In this document: positions 39,729 through 45,660 of the stretch, one piece after another
Layout: each line of letters opens with the position of its first letter
Position numbering within the stretch: position 1 is the stretch's first letter
Assembly (NCBI GenBank): GCA_034432655.1
Contig: DAOUBP010000116.1
Location: 1-48,410 of the forward strand
Reading direction: 5' to 3'
Length of the DNA stretch: 48,410 nucleotides
DNA from: DAOUBP01 sp034432655
GTDB lineage: Bacteria > Chloroflexota > Anaerolineae > CG2-30-64-16
The notes under the pieces: generated by a model
The model's input: the letters and a program-made list of their open reading frames with translations, nothing else
What the model was told of the DNA's origin: nothing
The model's database searches: none
Translations under genes and position numbers: made by a program

Positions 39729-40085
39729 ATGGTTTTTCGGATCGCCTCCGACATTCACCCGCACGGACTGCCCCCTGTGGCCAAGACCTTGCCGATGGCC
39801 ATCGAGAAGATCGTGCGCGAGATCAATCCGGAGAAGATCATCTTGTTTGGCTCATATGCCGGCGGGGAACCAACGCCTGATAGCGATGTGGACCTGCTGA
39901 TCATCTGGGACACAGATCTGCCTCGCCGTGAACGAGTGGTAGCGATCTCGCTCCTTCTATACCCGCGCCTTTTCCCCGTAGACATCCTTGTTAAGACACC
40001 CAGGGAGATCGAGGAAGAGTTGCCACACAACTTCTTCTTGCGCGAGATCCTCAGCAAGGGGATAGTTTTATATGAGCGTAGATGA
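39729..40085 (+). CDS. Minimal nucleotidyltransferase (MNT-type antitoxin candidate)
   Basis: This 118-aa nucleotidyltransferase-fold protein has IILFGSYAGG and the catalytic DSDVDLLII (GSxxxG and DxD) with a third acidic residue in PVDILVKT. Such MNT proteins AMPylate or bind partner HEPN proteins. AGGAG lies 10 nt before the ATG. It overlaps the HEPN gene by 14 bp, the usual order for MNT-HEPN pairs. Activity as an antitoxin is inferred. Confidence 0.8.
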   Translation: MVFRIASDIHPHGLPPVAKTLPMAIEKIVREINPEKIILFGSYAGGEPTPDSDVDLLIIWDTDLPRRERVVAISLLLYPRLFPVDILVKTPREIEEELPHNFFLREILSKGIVLYERR

Positions 40086-40458
40086 TCCTCTCGAATGGGC
40101 GAAATATGCTGAACAAGACTGGCAACTGGCGGCTTCTCTGATCCGGCGTAAGCGCCCTCCCCTCACCGCGATCTGCTTTCACGCCCAGCAAAGCGCAGAA
40201 AAGTACCTGAAAGCTTTGCTTCTGTCCACGAGCTCATCGTTCCCAAAGACACATGACCTGCTGACTCTCAATTCACTTTGCGAGCAAGCGGGCATTCTAA
40301 CCGGCTTCTCTCCCCGTCATTTGGCTCTGCTTACCGACCATGCTGTTGCTTCACGCTACCCTGGCGAGGAACCTGCTCTGGAAGACGCCCGCGAGGCGCT
40401 GACAATCGCCAAAACCGTGCGTGACTTTGCGCGGCAGTGGTTGAACCTGAGAAAATAG
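40072..40458 (+). CDS. HEPN-domain protein
   Basis: This 128-aa all-helical HEPN protein has DPLEWAKYAEQDWQLAASLI, CFHAQQSAEKYLKALL, FPKTHDLLTL and ASRYPGEEP, matching HEPN partners of MNT nucleotidyltransferases. The strict RNase motif R-x4-6-H is not evident, so ribonuclease toxicity is not supported by residues alone. The ATG lies within the MNT gene, consistent with coupled translation. With its partner it could be a toxin-antitoxin or a substrate-binding/nucleotidyl-transfer pair. Confidence 0.78.
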   Translation: MSVDDPLEWAKYAEQDWQLAASLIRRKRPPLTAICFHAQQSAEKYLKALLLSTSSSFPKTHDLLTLNSLCEQAGILTGFSPRHLALLTDHAVASRYPGEEPALEDAREALTIAKTVRDFARQWLNLRK

Positions 40459-40472
40459 CGCGAGCCTGCTTT

Positions 40473-40489
40473 TTCACAGGATCTTCACA
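40473..40489 (+). promoter_or_regulatory. Direct repeat TTCACA-N5-TTCACA upstream of FeS gene
   Basis: TTCACA at 40473 and again at 40484, an 11-bp period, with ATC before the second. OmpR/PhoB-type regulators bind 11-bp-spaced direct repeats. A similar array lies at 41917-41956 before the DUF2680 gene. A possible -10 (TATCCT, 40521) follows with a weak -35, as for an activated promoter. Confidence 0.5.
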
Positions 40490-40590
40490 ACTCGCGCATC
40501 AAAGCTTCGCAGTTCTTCGCTATCCTTCTGGGTGTGAAGGGCACGATCCATCTCGTGCCGATCTCAATCACATCCAGGAGGATTTCGTTC

Positions 40591-41499
40591 ATGACCACCG
40601 CTCATGTCCGCGTTGCCGGCGGGGTGAAGCCCCGGCGCAAAGGGCTGGCAGCCTTGCTCAGCCACCACACGTTCCGTCGCCTCGTGCAGTTCGGCGTCCT
40701 GCTCTTCATTGCCATCATCGCCGTTCGCCATGTGCTGGTCGGTGAAGAGGGCGCGGCCATCACCGCTTCGTGGGAAGCCTATTGCCCCATGGGCGGGCTG
40801 GAGACCCTCTACAAGTACATCACCACCGGCGGCAGCTTCGTCTCGCACGCTCACCTCTCCAACGTCGTCGTCCTGGTTGCCGCTCTGGCGGTCGCTCTGC
40901 TCGCCCGCAACGCCTTCTGTGGCTGGATCTGCCCCTTCGGCTTCATTCAAGATCTGGTCCACAACTTCTCGAACTTCGTACAGAAGCGCGTGCCCGGCAT
41001 CCGCAAGGCCGTCAAGACCCTGAAACAGCGCGGCGCGCGGCTGGCCGTGCTCGACCGCTACCTGCGCTTTCTCAAGTACGGCGTGCTGGCTTGGGCCGTG
41101 GGCGGCGCGGCGGCCTATGGGTTCATGGTCTTCCGGGATTACGACCCCTGGGCATCCCTCTGGAACCTGCTGGAGCTGAGCCTGGCGGCAGGGACGGTCG
41201 TCCTGGCGGTTGTGCTGGTCGCTTCCCTCTTCGTCGAACGGCCCTGGTGCCGCTATGCCTGTCCGCTGGGTGCGGCGACCGGCCTGCTCGGTGCGTTGAG
41301 CCCGTTCTACCTCAAGCGCGAAGCCGAGTCGTGCAAGGCGTGCGCCGTCTGCACGAAGGCGTGTCCCATGGGCCTGCCGGTGCACACGGCGACCACGATC
41401 AAGAGCGTGGATTGCATCGGCTGCCTGGAATGCGTGGACGAGTGTCCCCGCGAGGGCGCGCTGACATTGAAGCTGGGCGTGCCGGTGGTGGGACGATAG
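40591..41499 (+). CDS. Membrane-bound FeS protein (CcoG/NapH-like polyferredoxin)
   Basis: This 302-aa protein has four hydrophobic helices and Cys groups YCPMGG, FCGWICPFGFIQD, WCRYACPLGA, CKACAVCTKACPM and CIGCLECVDECP. The last two are ferredoxin-type [4Fe-4S] motifs; the CxxxCP groups in loops are shared with NapH/YccM/RdxA-like electron-transfer proteins. ATG 40591 has AGGAGG 9 nt upstream. It begins a small operon with a 111-aa protein and a DUF2680 protein. It probably moves electrons across or to the membrane face; the acceptor is not identified. Its stop (41497-41499) is in an 8-bp repeat tract. Confidence 0.78.
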   Translation: MTTAHVRVAGGVKPRRKGLAALLSHHTFRRLVQFGVLLFIAIIAVRHVLVGEEGAAITASWEAYCPMGGLETLYKYITTGGSFVSHAHLSNVVVLVAALAVALLARNAFCGWICPFGFIQDLVHNFSNFVQKRVPGIRKAVKTLKQRGARLAVLDRYLRFLKYGVLAWAVGGAAAYGFMVFRDYDPWASLWNLLELSLAAGTVVLAVVLVASLFVERPWCRYACPLGAATGLLGALSPFYLKREAESCKACAVCTKACPMGLPVHTATTIKSVDCIGCLECVDECPREGALTLKLGVPVVGR

Positions 41500-41551
41500 A
41501 CTGGTAGACTGGTAGATCGGAGTACCAGTATACCAGGTTACCAATGTACCT
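41496..41551. repeat. 8-bp repeat tract with mirrored halves, over a stop codon
   Basis: Seven 8-bp units: ATAGACTG, GTAGACTG, GTAGATCG, then GAGTACCA, GTATACCA, GGTTACCA and ATGTACCT. The second group is close to the reverse complement of the first (CTACCAGT against ACTGGTAG), so the tract can form a hairpin. The stop codon TAG of the FeS gene is bases 41497-41499. The next gene begins 18 bp past the tract. Confidence 0.85.
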
Positions 41552-41569
41552 GAATCAGGAGATAAGACA

Positions 41570-41905
41570 ATGAAAATCAATCCATTTATCTACGGTGCGT
41601 TGATCCTGGTCCTGTTCTTCGGCGTCATCGGCGGCGCCAAGGCGGCCGGCGTATGGTCGGTATCGGGCAAGCTGACATCATCGGGGGAGAAGGCGCTCCC
41701 CACCGGCACGAATCCGGACGAGATCAAGGGCTGGATGACGCTGGACGACGTGTCGAAGGCGTACAACGTGCCGGTGGCCGAGATCCTGGCCGCGTTCAAC
41801 CTGCCGGCCGACACGCCAGGCTCGGCGCAGATCAAATCGTTGGAGAGCGACACCTTCTCCACGACGAACCTGCGGACCTGGCTGAAAGAACGACTGGCGC
41901 AATAG
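41570..41905 (+). CDS. Exported protein with a C-terminal MTLDDV domain
   Basis: This 111-aa protein has an N-terminal helix (FIYGALILVLFFGVIGGAKAAG) and a domain with IKGWMTLDDVSKAYNVPVAEILAAFNLPADTPG (about residues 53-85) and FSTTNLRTWLKERL. The same short alpha domain often follows membrane FeS proteins (NapH-type) as a separate gene or C-terminal extension. It probably lies outside the membrane as a partner of the 40591 FeS protein. The ATG is preceded by a purine-rich GGAGAT. Confidence 0.65.
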   Translation: MKINPFIYGALILVLFFGVIGGAKAAGVWSVSGKLTSSGEKALPTGTNPDEIKGWMTLDDVSKAYNVPVAEILAAFNLPADTPGSAQIKSLESDTFSTTNLRTWLKERLAQ

Positions 41906-41916
41906 CCCGGAAGATG

Positions 41917-41956
41917 TTTACAGGATGCCCATGACATCTTCAAAACATCTTCACAA
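41917..41956 (+). promoter_or_regulatory. 11-bp-period direct repeats before the DUF2680 gene
   Basis: Four phased 11-mers: ATGTTTACAGG, ATGCCCATGAC, ATCTTCAAAAC and ATCTTCACAAC. TTCAAA at 41939 and TTCACA at 41950 are 11 bp apart, as in the site at 40473. These may be binding sites for an OmpR-family regulator, perhaps the one encoded at 43473. Confidence 0.5.
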
Positions 41957-42032
41957 CCATCGAGTAAAGTAAGGTCAAGCAGGCAGGGACACTGCCGTGC
42001 GATATCTCAAAACAACAACGGAGGATCACACC

Positions 42033-42590
42033 ATGAAGAAACTGATCGTCATCACGATCCTGGCCGCCGCTCTCGCGGCGCTGTTGGCGGGCACGGCGCT
42101 GGCGGCCGGCCCGATCATCGGCAACCCCCAGGGCTTCGGCCCGGGCAACGGCATCCACACCCCGGGCACCGGCCTGACCGCCCCGGCCACGGGCTTCGGC
42201 CCAGGCGCCGGCGCAGGCGTCACGATGCGCCGCGGGGCACCCGAGTGGGCCGGCGAGTCGGAGGAGGTCGAGGCGCTGTTGGGCATGACCGCCGAGCAGA
42301 TCCAGGCGGAACGGCTGGCGGGCAAGTCGCTGGCGCAGATCGCGGCGAGCAAGGGCATCAGCGAGGAAACGCTGATCCAGACCATCCTGGATGCCAAGAA
42401 GGCGGATCTGGCCAAGCTGGTCGCCGACGGCAAGCTGACCCAGGCGCAGATGGACCTGATGGTGGAGCGGATGCCGGAGCAGATCAAGGCCATGGTCGAG
42501 CGGACCAATGTGGGCCCCGCGTTCAGCCAGGGCCAGGCCCGGCCGGGCATGGGTCGGGGCTTCCGGGGCGGCGCTGTAAGTCGAAATTAA
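42033..42590 (+). CDS. DUF2680-like secreted protein, C-terminus supplied by a REP element
   Basis: This 185-aa protein has a signal peptide (LIVITILAAALAALLAGTALA), a Gly/Pro-rich stretch (about 28-70) and a DUF2680-like region: ALLGMTAEQIQAERLAGKSLAQIAASKG, then DLAKLVADGKLTQAQMDLMVERM. Such proteins are small exported helical modules. GGAGG lies 8 nt before the ATG. The last residues (AVSRN) and the TAA stop come from a REP palindrome at 42576-42600, so the original C-terminus was probably altered. A terminator follows. Confidence 0.7.
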   Translation: MKKLIVITILAAALAALLAGTALAAGPIIGNPQGFGPGNGIHTPGTGLTAPATGFGPGAGAGVTMRRGAPEWAGESEEVEALLGMTAEQIQAERLAGKSLAQIAASKGISEETLIQTILDAKKADLAKLVADGKLTQAQMDLMVERMPEQIKAMVERTNVGPAFSQGQARPGMGRGFRGGAVSRN

Positions 42591-42600
42591 TCTCGACCTG
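42576..42600. repeat. REP-like palindrome, single copy
   Basis: GTAAGTCGAAATTAATCTCG with a following ACCTG: an imperfect copy of the CGAAATTAATTTCG family (one base in the right arm changed, TTTCG to CTCG). The stop codon of the DUF2680 gene lies inside it. Confidence 0.75.
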
Positions 42601-42613
42601 CATTGATCGGTCA

Positions 42614-42645
42614 CCAGGCCTGGTGGAGACGCCAGGCCTGGTTTT
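42614..42645 (+). terminator. Intrinsic terminator after the DUF2680 gene
   Basis: CCAGGCCTGG (42614-42623) pairs with the second CCAGGCCTGG (42632-42641), since the motif is its own reverse complement, and is followed by TTTT. It ends the FeS/111-aa/DUF2680 operon before the transposase gene. Confidence 0.7.
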
Positions 42646-42671
42646 GTCAGAGGCGCAGAAAAGGGTAAAAT

Positions 42672-42699
42672 CGTAGGGCGAAATGAATTTCGCCCTACG
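42672..42699. repeat. REP-like palindrome upstream of RAYT
   Basis: CGTAGGGCGAAAT and ATTTCGCCCTACG are perfect 13-bp arms around GA. It is the family palindrome with outer arms GTAGGG/CCCTAC, 10 bp before the RAYT start codon. Confidence 0.85.
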
Positions 42700-42708
42700 A
42701 GTGGCAAC

Positions 42709-43353
42709 ATGACCGAATTCTACCGCCGCAAACTTCCACACTGGAATCCCGAAGGGGCAACGTACTTCATCACCCTCCGCCTGGCGCACTCCCTGCCACT
42801 TCAGGTCATCCAGAAGCTCGAAGCGCAACGTGAGCGAGAGCGAGAGATCATCCGCGCCCGTTTCAGCGGCGTCCAACAGCGGGAGGAGCTTTACAACCTG
42901 GACAAGAAATACTTCGGTCACTTCGATTCCTGGCTGGATCGCTGCCTTGAGTCGAGCCCTCGTTGGCTGGCGGAGGAAAGAATTGCCCGCATCGTTGCGG
43001 ACGAGATCCACCACCTGGACGGCCAGCGCTATGACCTGGTGGCCTACTGTCTCATGCCCAATCACGGCCATCTCGTCATGAACACGGCGGGATACCGCTT
43101 TCGGCTCGCGCATGAAGGGCCCACCGCATCCTACCCTCTGGCTGATACGCTCAAACGCCTCAAGGGACGCACCGCGCGCTTCTGCAATCAAGCGCTGGGC
43201 CGCAGCGGTCCCTTCTGGCACCACGAGAGCTACGATCACGTCGTGCGCGACGAACGAGAATATGAGCGCATCGTGTGGTATGTGCTGAACAACCCGGTCA
43301 AGGCGGGGTTGGCGGAGACGTGGGAGGATTGGAAGTTTTCGTTCCTGGCGTAA
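42709..43353 (+). CDS. REP-associated tyrosine transposase (RAYT, Y1-like)
   Basis: This 214-aa protein of the IS200/IS605-like RAYT group starts TEFYRRKLPHWNPEGATYFITLRL, has the HUH motif PNHGHLVM, and ends YDHVVRDEREYERIVWYVLNNPVKAGL with the candidate catalytic Tyr in WYVLNNP. RAYTs cut and may spread REP palindromes. The gene is flanked by family palindromes on both sides; its TAA stop starts inside the first downstream copy. Length and motifs are intact, so it is probably active. The start ATG has a GTGGC but no strong ribosome site. Confidence 0.9.
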   Translation: MTEFYRRKLPHWNPEGATYFITLRLAHSLPLQVIQKLEAQREREREIIRARFSGVQQREELYNLDKKYFGHFDSWLDRCLESSPRWLAEERIARIVADEIHHLDGQRYDLVAYCLMPNHGHLVMNTAGYRFRLAHEGPTASYPLADTLKRLKGRTARFCNQALGRSGPFWHHESYDHVVRDEREYERIVWYVLNNPVKAGLAETWEDWKFSFLA

Positions 43354-43462
43354 GGCGAAATTAATTTCGCCTTACAGCGTAGGACGAAATTAATTTCGTC
43401 CTACAGCGTAGGGCGAAATTGTTTTTGCTTTGCAGCGCAGGACGAAATTAATTTCGTCCTAC
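43350..43462. repeat. REP-like palindrome array, four 29-bp units
   Basis: Four 26-bp palindromes start at 43350, 43379, 43408 and 43437, separated by AGC each time. Arms are GTAAGG/CCTTAC, GTAGGA/TCCTAC, a degenerate GTAGGG copy and GCAGGA/TCCTAC. Three are (near-)perfect; the third is decayed in the right half. The array covers the RAYT stop codon, and right after its last unit lies AGGAGG, the ribosome site of the response-regulator gene. Confidence 0.9.
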
Positions 43463-43472
43463 AGGAGGGCCC

Positions 43473-44159
43473 ATGAGTTCAAAAATCCTGGTGGTAGACG
43501 ACGAACAGCGCATCGTGCGGCTGGTGCGCTCGTACCTGGAGCAGGCCGGCTACGCCGTGGTGGAGGCCAACGACGGCCAGACTGCGCTGATCCAGGCGCG
43601 GCGCGAGAAGCCCGACCTGGTGGTGCTCGACCTGGGCCTGCCCGGCATGGACGGCCTGGAGGTGGCCCGCATCCTGCGCCGCGAGCGCGACACGCCCATC
43701 ATCATGCTCACCGCGCGCGTCGAGGACACCGACAAGATCGTCGGCCTGGAGCTGGGCGCGGACGACTACGTGACCAAGCCGTTCAATCCGCGCGAGCTGG
43801 TGGCGCGCGTGCGCGCGGTGCTGCGCCGCACTTCGGGCCTGAGTCCCGCACCAGAGATCCTGCGCGCGGGCGGCCTGGAACTGGACATGGACGCCCATCG
43901 GGCCACCCTCGAGGGCCGGCCGCTCGACCTGACCCCCACCGAGTTCGAGCTGCTGGCTGTGCTGATGCGCAATCCCGGCCGCGCGTTCACCCGGCTGGAG
44001 CTGCTCGACCGCGTGCAAGGAGAAGCCTTCGAGGGCTACGAGCGCACCATTGACGCGCACATCAAGAACCTGCGCGCCAAGCTGGGCGACGACCCGCGGC
44101 ATCCGCGCTACATCCAGACGGTGTTCGGCGTGGGCTACAAGCTGGAGGCCGGGCTGTGA
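43473..44159 (+). CDS. OmpR/PhoB-family response regulator
   Basis: This 228-aa regulator has a receiver domain with DDE (residues 9-11), phospho-acceptor Asp53 (VLDLGLPGMDG), Thr80 (MLTAR) and Lys102 (VTKPF), then a winged-helix DNA-binding domain (about 130-225) with LTPTEFELLAVLMRNPGRAFTRLELL, YERTIDAHIKNLRAKLGDD and YIQTVFGVGYKLE. AGGAGG 5 nt upstream comes straight after the REP array. It overlaps the kinase gene by 4 bp. Direct repeats TTCACA at 40473 and 41939 are candidate targets. Confidence 0.95.
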   Translation: MSSKILVVDDEQRIVRLVRSYLEQAGYAVVEANDGQTALIQARREKPDLVVLDLGLPGMDGLEVARILRRERDTPIIMLTARVEDTDKIVGLELGADDYVTKPFNPRELVARVRAVLRRTSGLSPAPEILRAGGLELDMDAHRATLEGRPLDLTPTEFELLAVLMRNPGRAFTRLELLDRVQGEAFEGYERTIDAHIKNLRAKLGDDPRHPRYIQTVFGVGYKLEAGL

Positions 44160-45562
44160 ACCGCCTGTGGGTCAAGCTGACCCTGGCGTTCCTCGCCATC
44201 GCGTTGACGGCCATCGGCGTGGTCGCTGTGATCTCGGCGCGCGCCACGGGCGAACAGTTCCGCCGCTACGTGTTCGCCAGCGACGCGGCCGGCCAGGCCA
44301 CCTGGACCCAGGCGTTGACGGACTACTACGCCGCGCACGGCAGCTGGGATGGCGTGGCCGACCTGTTGGCCCAGCTCGGCCCGGGCACAGGCGCGGGACG
44401 GGGCCGGGGCCGCAGCGGGACGGGGGGCGCCGGGCCCAACCTGGCCGTGGCCGATCCCACGGGCCGGGTGGTCGCCAGCCGGTCGGGCGAGCTGGTCGGC
44501 GAGACGTTGCCGGCCGGCACGCTGGCCCAGGGCGTGCCCCTGAAGCTGGACGGCCGGCCCATCGGCACGCTGATCAACCTGCGGCCGGCCGAGCTTGCGC
44601 TGGACGCGCAGGGGGAAGCCTTCCTGCGCCAGGTGCGCACGTCGCTGATCTGGGCCGGGGCGCTGGCCGCGCTCCTATCGCTGGCCCTGGGCGTGCTGGT
44701 CAGCCGGCTGCTGACCGCGCCGCTGGCGCGCTTGACGCGCGCGGCCCAGGCGATCGCCGGAGGCGACCTGGGACAGCGGGTCGTGGTGGAAGGGAACGAC
44801 GAGATCGGCGCCCTGAGCCGCGCCTTCAACGAGATGAGCGCCAGCCTGGCCGCAGCCGAGACGGCCCGCAAGAACATGCTCGCCGACATCTCCCACGAGC
44901 TGCGCACCCCCCTCACCGTCATCCAGGGGGACTTGCAGGCGATCCTGGACGGCGTCTATCCGCTGGAGATGGCCCAGATCGCGGGCCTGTACGACGAGAC
45001 CCGGCTGCTGACCCGCCTGGTGGAGGACCTGCACGACCTGGCCCTGGCCGACGCCGGCCAGCTGCGCCTCGAACGCCAGCCGGTGGATCTGGCGGCCCTG
45101 GCGGGGGCGGCCGTGGCCCAGTTCGGCCCGGTGGCCGAGTCGGCCGGGGTGAAGCTGGAGCTGATCGCCGAGGCGGCCCCAACGATCACAGGGGACGCCG
45201 ACCGCCTGGCGCAGGTGCTGCGCAACCTGCTGAGCAACGCGCTGCGCCACACGCCGGCCGGCGGCCAGGTCACGGTGCGGGTGGCGCGGGCCGGCGACGA
45301 GGCGCGGATCGAGGTGGCCGATACCGGCACGGGCATCGCGGCCGAGGACCTGCCGCACGTCTTCGATCGTTTCTACCGGGGCAGCCAGGAGGGCGGCCGG
45401 CGCGGGAAGGGGGCCGGCCTGGGCCTGGCCATCGCCCAGAAGCTGGTGGCGGCCCACGGCGGCGAGATCACGGTGGCCAGCACGCCGGGCCAGGGAACGA
45501 CGTTCACGGTGACGTTGCCGATGGTCGGCGAAGCGCTTGCACAAGTGCGGGTCCGCTGTTGA
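44156..45562 (+). CDS. Sensor histidine kinase with HAMP domain
   Basis: This 468-aa kinase has helix 1 (VKLTLAFLAIALTAIGVVAVI), an extracytoplasmic segment of about 130 residues with a Gly/Arg-rich stretch, helix 2 (SLIWAGALAALLSLALGVLV), a HAMP domain ending LSRAFNEMSASL, HisKA with phospho-His about 247 (DISHELRTPL), and HATPase with NLLSNALRHTP, DTGTGIAAEDLPHVFDRFYRG and GAGLGLAI. The end of the catalytic domain (TFTVTLP) is followed by an unusual tail MVGEALAQVRVRC, which may derive from a gene remnant now starting there. The start is a GTG overlapping the regulator stop (GTGA). Confidence 0.93.
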   Translation: MNRLWVKLTLAFLAIALTAIGVVAVISARATGEQFRRYVFASDAAGQATWTQALTDYYAAHGSWDGVADLLAQLGPGTGAGRGRGRSGTGGAGPNLAVADPTGRVVASRSGELVGETLPAGTLAQGVPLKLDGRPIGTLINLRPAELALDAQGEAFLRQVRTSLIWAGALAALLSLALGVLVSRLLTAPLARLTRAAQAIAGGDLGQRVVVEGNDEIGALSRAFNEMSASLAAAETARKNMLADISHELRTPLTVIQGDLQAILDGVYPLEMAQIAGLYDETRLLTRLVEDLHDLALADAGQLRLERQPVDLAALAGAAVAQFGPVAESAGVKLELIAEAAPTITGDADRLAQVLRNLLSNALRHTPAGGQVTVRVARAGDEARIEVADTGTGIAAEDLPHVFDRFYRGSQEGGRRGKGAGLGLAIAQKLVAAHGGEITVASTPGQGTTFTVTLPMVGEALAQVRVRC

Positions 45563-45657
45563 GCGTGTTGATGTGGCAGCAGGGTGCGCTGCCTGTCCAT
45601 CCTGAGGACCTGGTGGACGGGCTGTTGGCGCAGGTTCACGGCCAGGCGCGGTGATAG
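45526..45657 (+). pseudogene. Possible C-terminal gene remnant upstream of GH4
   Basis: Between the kinase and the GH4 gene an open frame reads TSAGPLLSVLMWQQGALPVHPEDLVDGLL-AQVHGQAR and stops at TGA (about 45654). Its codons are GC-rich in third positions, as in the genes around, but it has no start or ribosome site of its own. It runs into the kinase 3-prime end in a different frame. It may be the tail of a gene lost by recombination that also altered the kinase C-terminus. The identity is unknown. Confidence 0.3.
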
Positions 45658-45660
45658 GCT

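Noticed and set aside
43350..43462. CRISPR-like array (29-bp period)
   Set aside because: The separators are three constant bases (AGC) and the units are palindromes; it is a REP array next to a RAYT.
42672..43462. A complete IS200/IS605 insertion sequence
   Set aside because: The transposase is of the single-domain RAYT type and the palindromes occur in multiple copies on both sides and elsewhere, unlike discrete IS ends.
44050..45654. A 534-codon plus-strand open frame overlapping the two-component system
   Set aside because: It is a shifted frame of the kinase with Gly/Arg/Ala-rich translation; only its last 40 codons, outside the kinase, are considered as a possible remnant.
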